Shown here piece after piece: positions 16,747 through 25,900 of a DNA stretch of 34,531 nt (within the stretch, counting starts at the first letter, position 1; each line of letters starts with the position of its first letter). Where the stretch lies: NCBI GenBank assembly GCA_002332615.1, contig DDAL01000009.1, positions 1 through 34,531 of the forward strand. Direction: 5' to 3'. This DNA comes from Sphingobacteriaceae bacterium UBA2059. GTDB lineage: Bacteria; Bacteroidota; Bacteroidia; Sphingobacteriales; Sphingobacteriaceae. The translations under genes were made by a program, and so were the position numbers. The notes beneath the pieces are model-generated. The model was not told where the DNA came from. It saw only the letters and a program-made list of their open reading frames with translations, and searched no databases.

Positions 16747-18165
16747 ATGAACAGAAGAAACTTTTTCAAGGGTGGATCTCTTGCTCTTTTAGGCAGCAGC
16801 CTGCTATCACCTGCCGATGTTTTGGCAGATGTAGCTTCATCGAACCTTGGTAAGGGGAAAACTGCCAGAAATATAATTTTTTTGGTAAGTGATGGTATGA
16901 GCACGGGTACGCTTAACATGGCCAATCTGATGATGATGAGAAAAGAGGGAAGGATGAGCAAGTGGTTGTCTCTGTACCAGCAGGATAAGGTAAAAAGAGC
17001 CCTGATGGATACAGCCTCGGCAAGTTCGCTTGTTACAGACTCGGCAGCAGCAAGTTCGTCCTGGGGAGGTGGAATGCGCGTAATGAATGGTGCATTGAAC
17101 GTAAACGCAGACGGATCTTTCAATAAACCCATATGGCAGAAATTTAAGGCTCTCGGTAAAGCAGCAGGCTGCGTTACGACGGTTCCTGTTACGCACGCGA
17201 CACCTGCAGGTTTTTGTGTAAACAGCGTCAAACGAGACGATCAGCCGGGAATTGCCCTTCAATATCTTGAAAACGGTTTTGATGTACTGATGGGGGGCGG
17301 GCTCGAGTTTTTTAATCCGGATAAGCGTAAAGACAAACAGGATGTGTTTAGCCTGTTTTCAAAGAAAGGCTATAAGGTGGTTAAGAGCAGGCAGCAAATG
17401 ATGGACATCCCATCCTCGTCTTTGGCGCCTGTGCTTGGTGTCTTTCATGAAAATGGCTTGCCTTTTTCCCTTGACCTGGAAAACGACGAAGAACTGAAAA
17501 AGGAAGTGCCCACTCTAGCCGAAATGACGCGTGCGGCTATAAACCGGTTAGATAAAAACAAGAAAGGTTTTGTCCTGCAGGTGGAGGCAGGGAAGGTTGA
17601 CTGGGCCGCTCACTCCAATGATGCTGGGGCATTAATCTATGATCAGATTGCGTTTGACAATGCTATAAGGGTTGCAATGGATTTTGCCGAAAAAAGCAAG
17701 GACACCCTCATAATAATAACAACGGATCATGGGAATGCCAATCCGGGCCTATTCTATGGATCTAAAGCAACAGATAACTTCGACAGGATACAGAAGTTCA
17801 AACATACCAATGACTGGATCCTTAATGGAATAGACAATAGCTACAGCCCTTCCCAGCTTATAGAACGTGTAGAATATGCACAGGGTTATGCAATTAGTAA
17901 AGACGAGGCGTTGCTTTTACTGAAAAGTTATCAGAAATTGGACGACAATGGCCTATATAATCCGCGGCACCTGCCTTTCAGGGAGCTGGCTCAGATGCAG
18001 GTTGCTTATAACTCTGTCGGCTGGGGTTCTATGGACCACTCTGCGGACTATGTAGAGTTATGTATGTTTGGTCCGGGGAGCGAGCTTTTACGGCCTTTTG
18101 TGAAAAACACAGATATTCACAATCTCATGTTAAAAGCGGCCGGTGTGGCTGTAAAAACGGTTTAA
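16747..18165 (+). CDS. Alkaline phosphatase, Tat-exported
   Basis: A 472-aa metal-dependent phosphomonoesterase of the PhoA superfamily. The N-terminus NRRNFFKGG followed by a hydrophobic stretch is a twin-arginine signal, so it should be exported folded with its metals. Active-site residues are D49 (VSDGM), nucleophile S99 in VTDSAAAS, H150/T152 in THATPAGF, E280 in VEAGKVDWAAH with D285 and H289, D327/H328 in TTDHGN, and H431 in MDHSADYV. The usual EGG is EAG here. Its length matches bacterial PhoA-type enzymes. The EEP-family gene starts 10 bases downstream, so the two probably form an operon releasing phosphate from organic esters outside the cytoplasm. Confidence 0.92.
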   Translation: MNRRNFFKGGSLALLGSSLLSPADVLADVASSNLGKGKTARNIIFLVSDGMSTGTLNMANLMMMRKEGRMSKWLSLYQQDKVKRALMDTASASSLVTDSAAASSSWGGGMRVMNGALNVNADGSFNKPIWQKFKALGKAAGCVTTVPVTHATPAGFCVNSVKRDDQPGIALQYLENGFDVLMGGGLEFFNPDKRKDKQDVFSLFSKKGYKVVKSRQQMMDIPSSSLAPVLGVFHENGLPFSLDLENDEELKKEVPTLAEMTRAAINRLDKNKKGFVLQVEAGKVDWAAHSNDAGALIYDQIAFDNAIRVAMDFAEKSKDTLIIITTDHGNANPGLFYGSKATDNFDRIQKFKHTNDWILNGIDNSYSPSQLIERVEYAQGYAISKDEALLLLKSYQKLDDNGLYNPRHLPFRELAQMQVAYNSVGWGSMDHSADYVELCMFGPGSELLRPFVKNTDIHNLMLKAAGVAVKTV

Positions 18166-18175
18166 GTTAATTGAA

Positions 18176-18979
18176 ATGGTAAAAAAGGTAGGTATTTGTT
18201 CTTTTTTGGTGGCTTTGGCTTTGTGTTCGGGTTCGTTGTTTGGAAGTTCATTTCCTCAAACCCGGCAGATCAAAGTTCTTACTTACAACATTCATCATTG
18301 CAATCCTCCGTCTGTTGCCGGCTTAATTAATTTACAGGCGATAGCTGAAGTTATTAAAAAAAGTAATGCTGATTTAGTGGCTCTGCAAGAAGTAGATGTA
18401 TTTACTGCGAGGTCTGGAAAATCTGTTCATCAGGCAAAGGAACTTGGCCGTATCACTGGCATGTATTATCATTTTGTAAAAGGAATAGACTATGAAGGGG
18501 GTGAGTATGGAGTGGCGATTTTATCAAAGTTTCCTTTTCTGAAAACGGATAGTCTGAGGTTGCCTATGAAAGAAGGAGCCAAAGGAGAGCCGCGTGTAAT
18601 GGCAACGGCAATAGTTGAACCGTTTAAAGGAATAAGGATTCTATTTGCTTCCACTCATTTAGAGTTAAAAGAAGATAATCGGGTTTTGCAGGCCTCTGCA
18701 ATATGCCGGGAGCTTAGAAAAAGTAAGTATCCGGTTATTCTGGGTGGCGATTTTAACGCGGTTCCAGGGTCGGCGACAATGGATATTTTCGACGCCGATT
18801 TTACCAGAAGCAGCCTAAGCGGACCTTCGGGTTTCACCATCCCTGTTGTTAACCCAAACAGGGAAATAGATTTTCTGATGACCAGAAAGAAGGATAGACC
18901 AACGTTTTCGGGCCATGTAGTAATACAGGAGCAGTATGCTTCAGATCACCTGCCCGTTCTGGTAAACGTGTCTTTTTAA
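18176..18979 (+). CDS. Secreted endonuclease/exonuclease/phosphatase (EEP) family protein
   Basis: A 267-aa metal-dependent phosphodiesterase/phosphatase of the EEP (DNase I-like) fold. An N-terminal signal peptide (about 1-25) places it in the periplasm or outside. Family motifs are LTYNIHH (N38), LVALQEVD (E72), STHLELK, GGDFNAVPGS, REIDFLM and SDHLPV. The compact size and these motifs fit the group acting on nucleic acids, sphingomyelin or inositol phosphates; the substrate cannot be told. It starts 10 bases after the alkaline phosphatase, and a diesterase plus monoesterase pair would release inorganic phosphate. Confidence 0.88.
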   Translation: MVKKVGICSFLVALALCSGSLFGSSFPQTRQIKVLTYNIHHCNPPSVAGLINLQAIAEVIKKSNADLVALQEVDVFTARSGKSVHQAKELGRITGMYYHFVKGIDYEGGEYGVAILSKFPFLKTDSLRLPMKEGAKGEPRVMATAIVEPFKGIRILFASTHLELKEDNRVLQASAICRELRKSKYPVILGGDFNAVPGSATMDIFDADFTRSSLSGPSGFTIPVVNPNREIDFLMTRKKDRPTFSGHVVIQEQYASDHLPVLVNVSF

Positions 18980-19072
18980 ATTGACTAAACAAAGTAATAG
19001 GCGCGCAGAGGCGTATTTTAAAATACCTTGTGACTGTTAAAACAAAGGCTTTGAGCGTCTGTATCTAAATGC

Positions 19073-19456
19073 ATGAGCTTGAATGAACAATTATCCTGGC
19101 TTTTTATACTTGCGATGCCGATAGCGTGTATAGCCTGGACCGTGACCCATGAAGAGGTTTTTAGAGAACCCCGCGAATTTTGCGTCAGGAAAAGTCAATC
19201 CTGTGAAAGGCTTTACCAGCGTAAGTTTTTCTATTTATTTACTTGTGAGTATTGTTTCAGCCACTATATAACCGCTTTTATTTTGGTTCTTAGTAATTAT
19301 AAGCTTTTAATTAATGACTGGAGAGGTTATGTGCTGGCCTTTTTCGCCTTGATATGGGTAGCCAATATTTATATGAGTCTGTATGCCTATGTACGTACGG
19401 ATTTGAAAAAAGAAAGGCTCCTTGCCAAAAAAGAGGAAAAGAGCCTTGAAGAGTGA
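19073..19456 (+). CDS. Small four-cysteine membrane protein, unknown
   Basis: A 127-aa integral membrane protein. Hydrophobic helices lie at about 8-24, 63-80 and 86-105, with a charged K/E-rich tail. Between the first two helices are four cysteines, C37 and C44, then C58 and C61 in CEYC, a spacing that could bind a metal or form disulfides. The CxxC-SHY segment next to a membrane helix reminds me of DUF1360-type proteins, but the match is weak. It begins 93 bases after the EEP gene and ends 4 bases before the convergent acetyltransferase stop. Function unknown. Confidence 0.65.
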   Translation: MSLNEQLSWLFILAMPIACIAWTVTHEEVFREPREFCVRKSQSCERLYQRKFFYLFTCEYCFSHYITAFILVLSNYKLLINDWRGYVLAFFALIWVANIYMSLYAYVRTDLKKERLLAKKEEKSLEE

Positions 19457-19460
19457 CAGA

Positions 19461-20579
19461 CTAAATTTTTATTATAATGTTCTTCCTGTACATCGGCCAC
19501 AGTATGGCCAAGAAGACCATAACGAAACATATCGCCCAAGCTAGTGAAGCATTGTAATCAGAAAGGTAAGGGCTAAAGAATGTTTTGTACAGGTATGTTT
19601 TAGAGCCAACTAACTCGCCATCCATGGAGACTTTTATCAGGTTCATGGCTTTTGCTATAATTGCAGATAGAAAGAATACCGTCATCGCATTTACTCCATA
19701 AGCGACAAAAACCCGAGATCCTCTTTTATACCCTTTTACGTCAATGAAGAAATAGAGGGAGGCAAAAATCATGGAGGCTATACCTCCCGTATATAATACG
19801 TACGAGCTGGTCCATAATGCTTTATTGATAGGAAAGGTTAAGCCCCAGGCTAGGCCTGCTATAGTAGCCAGAAGCCCGTACGAAAATATTTGAGCAACTT
19901 TTTCTGTTGGCTGAACATTTTCCTTCCTGAGTATGCGGCCAATGAACATGCCCATAATGCCGGTGGCGATAGCAGGAATAGTGCTAAGCAGGCCCTCAGG
20001 GTCCCAGGTGCCAGCGGCCTTCCATACATGTGCTTCGGTAAGTACCTTCAGGTCGATCCAGGCAGCAAGATTTGTTCCTTTTTCAAGATTAGCAGGGCCT
20101 ATGCCAGGTACAGGAACCCAGGTCATTAAAATCCAGTAGCCCACTAAAAGGGCAGCAAATATTCCCTTAAGTGTTTTCGGGCTAGTTTTGATGAACAAAA
20201 CCGCACATACAAAGTAGACGATACCTATCCGTTGCAGTACACCGAATATGCGAACGTTCGCAAAGTCGAAGGATGGGAATAAATGAAGGAAAAGACCCAG
20301 GAGAAATAGTATGCATCCGCGTTTAAGCGCTTTTAGAAGCAGTGCGTTGTGTTGGGAGGAGTCCTGTTTGCGCGAACCCAGTGCAAATACGATGGCAACT
20401 CCTACAATAAACAGGAAAAATGGGAATATAAGATCGGTAGGGGTGGCTCCATGCCATTCTGCATGTTTAAGCGGGGAATACATTTTTCCCCAGCTTCCAG
20501 GATTATTAACAAGTATCATGGCAATGACTGTCATCCCACGGAATACATCTAAGGAGAGTAACCTTTGTTTTTTTATCAT
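19461..20579 (-). CDS. NagX/HGSNAT-like membrane acetyltransferase (DUF5009 type)
   Basis: A 372-aa polytopic inner-membrane protein with about ten hydrophobic helices. The N-terminus LLSLDVFRGMTVIAMI and the EWHGATPTDLIFPFFLF block (41-57, with H43 at the expected catalytic histidine) define the heparan-alpha-glucosaminide N-acetyltransferase/DUF5009 group, which includes NagX of GlcNAc utilisation clusters. Family members transfer acetyl groups across the membrane to amino sugars; a role in re-acetylating glucosamine residues from cell-wall or chitin sugars is inferred. It is divergent from the glycosidase/SusCD operon and shares a 169-base intergenic region with it. The end lies 4 bases from the convergent small membrane protein stop. 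Confidence 0.83.
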   Translation of the reverse strand: MIKKQRLLSLDVFRGMTVIAMILVNNPGSWGKMYSPLKHAEWHGATPTDLIFPFFLFIVGVAIVFALGSRKQDSSQHNALLLKALKRGCILFLLGLFLHLFPSFDFANVRIFGVLQRIGIVYFVCAVLFIKTSPKTLKGIFAALLVGYWILMTWVPVPGIGPANLEKGTNLAAWIDLKVLTEAHVWKAAGTWDPEGLLSTIPAIATGIMGMFIGRILRKENVQPTEKVAQIFSYGLLATIAGLAWGLTFPINKALWTSSYVLYTGGIASMIFASLYFFIDVKGYKRGSRVFVAYGVNAMTVFFLSAIIAKAMNLIKVSMDGELVGSKTYLYKTFFSPYLSDYNASLAWAICFVMVFLAILWPMYRKNIIIKI

Positions 20580-20600
20580 TTTCGGTGTTATTGGTGATGA

Positions 20601-20608
20601 TAAATATA
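20601..20608 (-). promoter_or_regulatory. Possible -7 box of the NagX-like gene
   Basis: On the minus strand TATATTTA matches TAnnTTTG at 7 of 8 positions, 21 bases upstream of the ATG. The -33 area falls in the T-run next to the palindrome at 20636-20655. Confidence 0.35.
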
Positions 20609-20627
20609 TGCGTTATAATGCAGTATT

Positions 20628-20655
20628 AAAAAAAAACATGCAATTGTTTGCATGT
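20628..20655 (-). promoter_or_regulatory. Palindrome with T-run in the divergent intergenic region
   Basis: ACATGCAA (20636-20643) and TTGCATGT (20648-20655) form a perfect 8-bp inverted repeat with a 4-base loop. On the minus strand it is followed by a long T-run. It looks like a terminator or an operator, yet no minus-strand gene ends here, so an operator, leader element or antisense terminator is more likely. Confidence 0.45.
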
Positions 20656-20748
20656 TGGAATTTTATGTTCTAACTTACACTTCGTAATTATAGATCAAAA
20701 TTAAACGAGTTTAAAGTTACAGCGATCAATTAAAACGACTACTATTAG

Positions 20749-21576
20749 ATGAAAGGAATTTGCCTTGTTGTATTCATGTCCCTTGCTGTTCACGTTTTTG
20801 CCGCTAACGACTCTCTGGTTGTCGTAAACGCAAAATGGCAGGTGAGAAAGCTTGATAAAGGCGTTTGGCTGAGCACCTGTCATTTTCGGGATAGCTCCTT
20901 GTTTATGTCGAACCAGAATATATCAATTTTAGAAGTAAGACAGAACAGGAAACTTCGCCTCACTCTGGGAGTCGAAGCGTCTTTACGGAAAACAACAAGT
21001 GCCTTTGGAGTAGAAAACAAGGCTTTAGCTGCGCTTAACGGCACATTTTTCGATATGTCAAAAGGCGGTTCGGTTCTTTATATAAGGAAGGATGGAAAGA
21101 CTTTTAATAAAAGTATTCTTAATTCGCGTAACAACGCTGCAATCGTTATCGATAAAAAAAGGCTAAAGTTGCAGGTAAGTAATGGCGTTGTGGATTGGGA
21201 AGAGCAGCTGAAAGGCGAAGATATAATGGTATCCGGCCCCGCATTACTGATCGGTAGCAACGAAGTGTCCTTGGACTCAAACACATTTAACCTTACTCGC
21301 CACCCAAGAACAATAATAGCCACGGGAAATAGAAAAAGGGTTTATTTTATTACAGTGGACGGGCGCCATGCAAATTCAGCAGGGATGAGCTTATTTGAAG
21401 CCCGGAGTGTACTAAGGTGGATCAGGCTTAAAAACGCAATCAACCTGGATGGTGGTGGTTCTACCACATTATGGACTTCTTCTACCGGGGTAGTTAACTA
21501 TCCTTCAGATAATAAAAAATGGGACCACAAGGGCGAGCGCCCGGTAGCGAACGTAATTCTTTTAAAGAAAAAATGA
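20749..21576 (+). CDS. NAGPA-like phosphodiester glycosidase (DUF2233 type)
   Basis: A 275-aa exported protein. A signal peptide (about 1-18, cleaved after FAA or nearby) precedes a phosphodiester glycosidase domain. Characteristic motifs are NGTFFDM (97-103), GPALLIG (163-169), TRHPRTIIA (183-191), TVDGRHANSAGMS (202-214) and NLDGGGSTTLW (232-242). The prototype, mammalian NAGPA, removes GlcNAc from GlcNAc-alpha-1-phospho-6-mannose; bacterial members are expected to cleave sugar-1-phosphodiesters. Its stop codon overlaps the start of the NamZ gene (ATGA), so the two are translated together. Cell-wall sugar phosphodiesters are the inferred substrate, based on this pairing. It is the first gene of the glycan locus. 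Confidence 0.88.
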   Translation: MKGICLVVFMSLAVHVFAANDSLVVVNAKWQVRKLDKGVWLSTCHFRDSSLFMSNQNISILEVRQNRKLRLTLGVEASLRKTTSAFGVENKALAALNGTFFDMSKGGSVLYIRKDGKTFNKSILNSRNNAAIVIDKKRLKLQVSNGVVDWEEQLKGEDIMVSGPALLIGSNEVSLDSNTFNLTRHPRTIIATGNRKRVYFITVDGRHANSAGMSLFEARSVLRWIRLKNAINLDGGGSTTLWTSSTGVVNYPSDNKKWDHKGERPVANVILLKKK

Positions 21577-22778
21577 GCATGATTAAGAAAATTTGTTTGA
21601 TTGTTTTTTTTGCCTTCTGTGTCAAAGGGCTGGCTTTTGGAAAACCGCGAGGGCCGATCATTACTGGCGCGGATCAGACCGGTAACTATGTGCCTTATTT
21701 AAAAGGTAAGCGTATTGGCATGGTAGTTAATAATACTTCTATCATTGGAAGTAAAGCCAGTGTCGACAGCCTGCATGCTCTCGGACTTAATATAGTAAAA
21801 GTGTTCGGGCCGGAGCATGGTTTTAGAGGCGATGTAGGGGCGGGTGTAAAGGTGGAAGATAGTAAGGATGCAAAAACGGGCATACCTGTGATATCTTTAT
21901 ACGGCAAGAACCAGAAGCCGACAAGAGAGCAGCTGAAAGATGTGGATGTTATGGTATTTGACATACAGGATGTAGGTGCTCGATTCTATACTTATATAAT
22001 AACCATGCACAGAGTAATGGAAGCTTGCGCAGAAAACGGCAAGGAATTACTGATACTCGACAGGCCGAATCCCAACGGAACCGTTATTGACGGACCCATA
22101 CTGGACATGAACCTTAGATCGGGAATTGGACACCATCCTATTCCTATAGCACATGGCATGACGATCGGTGAGTTTGCCAAAATGCTAAACGGAGAAAAAT
22201 GGCTTGATAAAGGCATGCAATGCAAATTAAAAATTGTCCCTGTAGCTAATTACAGCAGAGATATGGCTTACACGCTTCCAATTCCTCCTTCACCAAACCT
22301 TAATACGCAGCAATCCATTGAGCTCTATCCTTCACTTTGCCTTTTCGAAGGTACTGTTATAAGCCAGGGACGCGGAACTTATTTCCCGTTTACGGTTCTG
22401 GGGAATCCGGATTTGAAAGGCAAATACAGTTTTTCCTTCACACCTGTAAGCATAGAAAACATGGCTAAAACTCCGCTTCACATGAATAAGACCTGCTACG
22501 GTATGGATCTTAGAACGTATGACGTTGCCAAACTTCGTAAAAGTGGAAAGATTAATATTCAGTGGATGATAGAAATGTATAAAGCCTATCCGTATAAAGA
22601 AAAGTTCTTTGATTATAAGCAAAGTAAAGAGATGGGCAACATCGACAAACTCGCTGGTACGACTGAATTTAAAAAACAAATACAAGCGGGAATGTCAGAG
22701 CAGGCCATCAGAAAAACATGGGAGAAAGGATTGAAAGATTTTAAACAAATGCGAAAAGCATACCTGATTTATAACTAA
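21573..22778 (+). CDS. namZ: NamZ-type exo-beta-N-acetylmuramidase (DUF1343, GH171)
   Basis: A 401-aa exported enzyme. The family (Bacillus subtilis NamZ) releases terminal MurNAc from the non-reducing end of peptide-free murein glycan. A signal peptide (about 1-23) is followed by the Rossmann-like catalytic half with GKRIGMVVNNTS (45-56), GPEHGFRGDVGAG (79-91), VFDIQDVGARFYTY (128-141) and DRPNPNG (163-169). The C-terminal half has YPSLCLFEGT and SQGRGT. Length is normal. I chose the ATG at 21573, which overlaps the upstream stop; a second Met two codons later is also possible. Positions around E81/H82 and D130 are the likely active-site region. SusC 1 begins 48 bases downstream, so import of the products is plausible. 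Confidence 0.93.
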   Translation: MSMIKKICLIVFFAFCVKGLAFGKPRGPIITGADQTGNYVPYLKGKRIGMVVNNTSIIGSKASVDSLHALGLNIVKVFGPEHGFRGDVGAGVKVEDSKDAKTGIPVISLYGKNQKPTREQLKDVDVMVFDIQDVGARFYTYIITMHRVMEACAENGKELLILDRPNPNGTVIDGPILDMNLRSGIGHHPIPIAHGMTIGEFAKMLNGEKWLDKGMQCKLKIVPVANYSRDMAYTLPIPPSPNLNTQQSIELYPSLCLFEGTVISQGRGTYFPFTVLGNPDLKGKYSFSFTPVSIENMAKTPLHMNKTCYGMDLRTYDVAKLRKSGKINIQWMIEMYKAYPYKEKFFDYKQSKEMGNIDKLAGTTEFKKQIQAGMSEQAIRKTWEKGLKDFKQMRKAYLIYN

Positions 22779-22826
22779 GAAAATACGAAGAAAACCAATA
22801 TAAGTTTAACATTAAATGAAAGGATT

Positions 22827-22918
22827 ATGAAGAAAAGACTACTCATGCTCATGTTGAGCCTGGTCTTTTTGCTGGGGCATGCTATTGCCCAGCAAAAGAC
22901 AGTGACCGGGAAGGTCAC
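22827..22918 (+). repeat. Coding 5' end shared with SusC 2 (29470-29561)
   Basis: The first 92 bases here and at 29470-29561 differ at nine positions by hand alignment, about 90% identity. They encode the signal peptide and the first beta strand of both SusC proteins; the bodies are much less alike. Confidence 0.75.
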
Positions 22919-25900
22919 AGCTACCGACGGGCAATCTCTGCCCGGAGTATCGATACGGGTGAAAGGGACAAACCTAGGAACAAGTACAAATTTGGATGGC
23001 TTTTATACTATAAAGGTTAACAAAGGACAAGTTCTTGTTTTTAGCTTTATAGGCTCAGATACCCAAGAAAAAGCTGTAGGTGACGCTAACGTTATAAATG
23101 TCAAGCTTGGTTCGAGTACAAAATCGCTGGATGAGGTTGTAGTGGTGGGATATGGAACCCAAAAAAGAGCAAACCTTACAGGCGCAGTATCCACAGTGAA
23201 TAGAGAGGTTTTAGAGTCTAGACCCATTACTGATGTAGGCAGAGCTTTACAGGGTACTACCCCAGGTTTAAGCATTACGACATCAAGTGGTCAGATAGGT
23301 CAGAATCCGAATATCAAGTTGAGAGGTACGGTTGGTACCCTTACAGGTACAGGAGGAGCGCAACCTTTGATTCTGGTTGATAACGTTGAATATCCTAATC
23401 TTCAATTGATAAATCCTGATGATATTGAAAGCATCTCTGTGCTAAAGGATGCTGCTTCCTCTTCTATATATGGAACACGCGGTGCATGGGGGGTGATCTT
23501 AATTACTACTAAAAGCGGTAAGAAAGGAACGCCTGCTCGTATTAACTATAGTACTAATGTCTCATTTAGCTCTCCGACAACCACGCCGGAAATAGCTCCA
23601 GCAGCTGAAGGTGCTGAAATGGCTTTCGGTGCAATGAGAAGGTCAAATCCAAATCAAAAGATATTTGCAGCAGTTGGGTCCTACATTGATGAACTTGCCA
23701 TAGTGAAAATGCGTGAATGGAGGGAAAAATATTCTAATCAGAACCTCGGACTAGATATGGAGTTGGGTAGGGATTTTGAAGTTAGAGATAATCACTTGTT
23801 TTTTTATAGGCCATGGAAAGTCGGTGATATGTTCATGAAAAAGTGGACACCTCAGCAGAATCATACGATCAATATTAATGGCGGCAGTGAAAAGACAACA
23901 TATAACATAGGCCTTGGTCTATTGGATCAGACTGGCGTCTTAAAGCAGAATGAGGATAAATATAAGAGATACAACGCAAGTGTGGGTGTCTCGACGGCTG
24001 TAACCGATTACTTTGAGGCAAGAGGGAAAGTTCTTTATACTAATACACTTTTAACTCAGCCTTTTCAATATGCAACTGCTGTGTATGACCCCTGGTATTA
24101 CTTATATCGCTGGCCTGAAAATTATCCTTATGGTTTGTATCAGGGAAAGCCTTTTCGAAGTGCTATAACAGATGTGCAACAGGCTTCAATGGATAGAACA
24201 ACTGTTAACTTGGCAAAGATTGCTGTAGGAGGAACGATAAAGCCAATGAAAGATATTACTATTGACTTCGATTATTCTTTTACAGGAATAAACAACCATT
24301 ACCGAGCAGCAGGAGGTTATATTTATGGATGGGATTTCTGGAGTTCACTGGATAAGCAAGGAAATATTCCATATAGAGCATATACAAGCCCTTCATATGA
24401 CATGGCGCAGTATAATTCTTCATGGAGTAATATGAATACAGGTAAAGTATTTGCTACCTGGAATAAAGGTTTTAAGGACCATAGCTTTAAGATTATCGCT
24501 GGGGGTGATCTCGAGCAATATGAAACATTTTTCCAATCTTCAAAGAGGAATGACTTAATTGATCCGAACTTAGGTGAAGTGAATCTTGCAACTGGTGATC
24601 AGTTTGCTAATAGCAGCCGTGGAAGGTGGAATACCGCTGGATTTTTCGGTCGATTAAACTATGCTTATGCAGGCAAATATTTGTTAGAGTTTAACGGTCG
24701 TTATGATGGATCGTCTAGGCTTTCGCCAGGTAAAAAGTGGGGATTTTTCCCTTCTATGTCAGCCGGTTATAATTTGAGTGAAGAAGATTTTATGTCTTTT
24801 GCCAAGCCCGTTCTTTCATCCTTGAAGTTCCGAGGATCGTGGGGGTCAATTGGCAATCAGAACACTTCAGTGGGTAATATTTATAGGATATTAAGTACAT
24901 CCAACTCTGGTTGGCTAGTAAACGGCAAACAGACGACTACTGCAAGTACCCCTGCTCCAATATCTGGTGATCTAACTTGGGAAACCGTTACAACATTGGA
25001 TTTTGGTTTAGATACCAGGTTTTTTAACGGAAGACTCGGTTTATCAGCCGATTGGTATCAGCGCACAACAAGCGACATGCACAGTCCGGGAGAAATACTT
25101 CCATCGTCTTTCGGGGCAGTTTCCCCAAAGAGGAATTTTGGTGCATTACGGACAACGGGGCTTGAGTTTGCTTTGGACTTTAATCACAATTTTTCTAGTG
25201 GGCTCAATATTAACCTTACTGCTACTCTAGCCGACTTTACAGAAAAAATAACGCAATATAAGGGTGTAAAAAATATTAACTCAAATTACGAAGGAAAAAG
25301 ATTGGGAGACATTTGGGGTTATGAGACAGACAGGTTCTTTAGCAATGATGACTTTGAGAAAGATGCTGGTGGAAACCTTTTAGTTAAAGATGGTAAATAT
25401 GTGTTAAGAAGTGGTATTCCCAGTCAAGAAAAGTTCGAAGGAGGAACATTCTTTTTCAGTCCGGGCGATATAAAGTATAAGGACTTAAACGGTGATGGCA
25501 TTATTTATAGGGGGAGTAACACCGTAGAAGATCCTGGAGATCAACGGGTCATTGGTAATACTACTCCTAGATATCAATACGGGTTTAGACTAGGCGCAGA
25601 TTGGAAAGGTATAGACCTGAATTTCTTTTTGCAAGGAGTTGGAAAAAGAAATTACTGGGCGCAGGGCCCTATGTTTATACCTGGGTGGAGGCCAGGTGAA
25701 GCTTGGTATAAACATCAGTTAGACTATTGGACGGAGGATAGGACAGCTGCTTTTTATCCAAGGTTGACAAATATTGGAGAAGCAAGTACTAAGAACTTTT
25801 ATCCTCAGACTAAGTATATTTTAAACCTTGCCTACTTGAGACTTAAAAACCTTTCTGTCGGTTATCAAATTCCCACAAATCTCACACGCAAAGTTAAAGT

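Noticed and set aside
16743..17262. Two minus-strand open frames opposite the alkaline phosphatase start.
   Set aside because: They lie entirely in antisense to a gene with an intact active site and have no recognisable start context or motifs.
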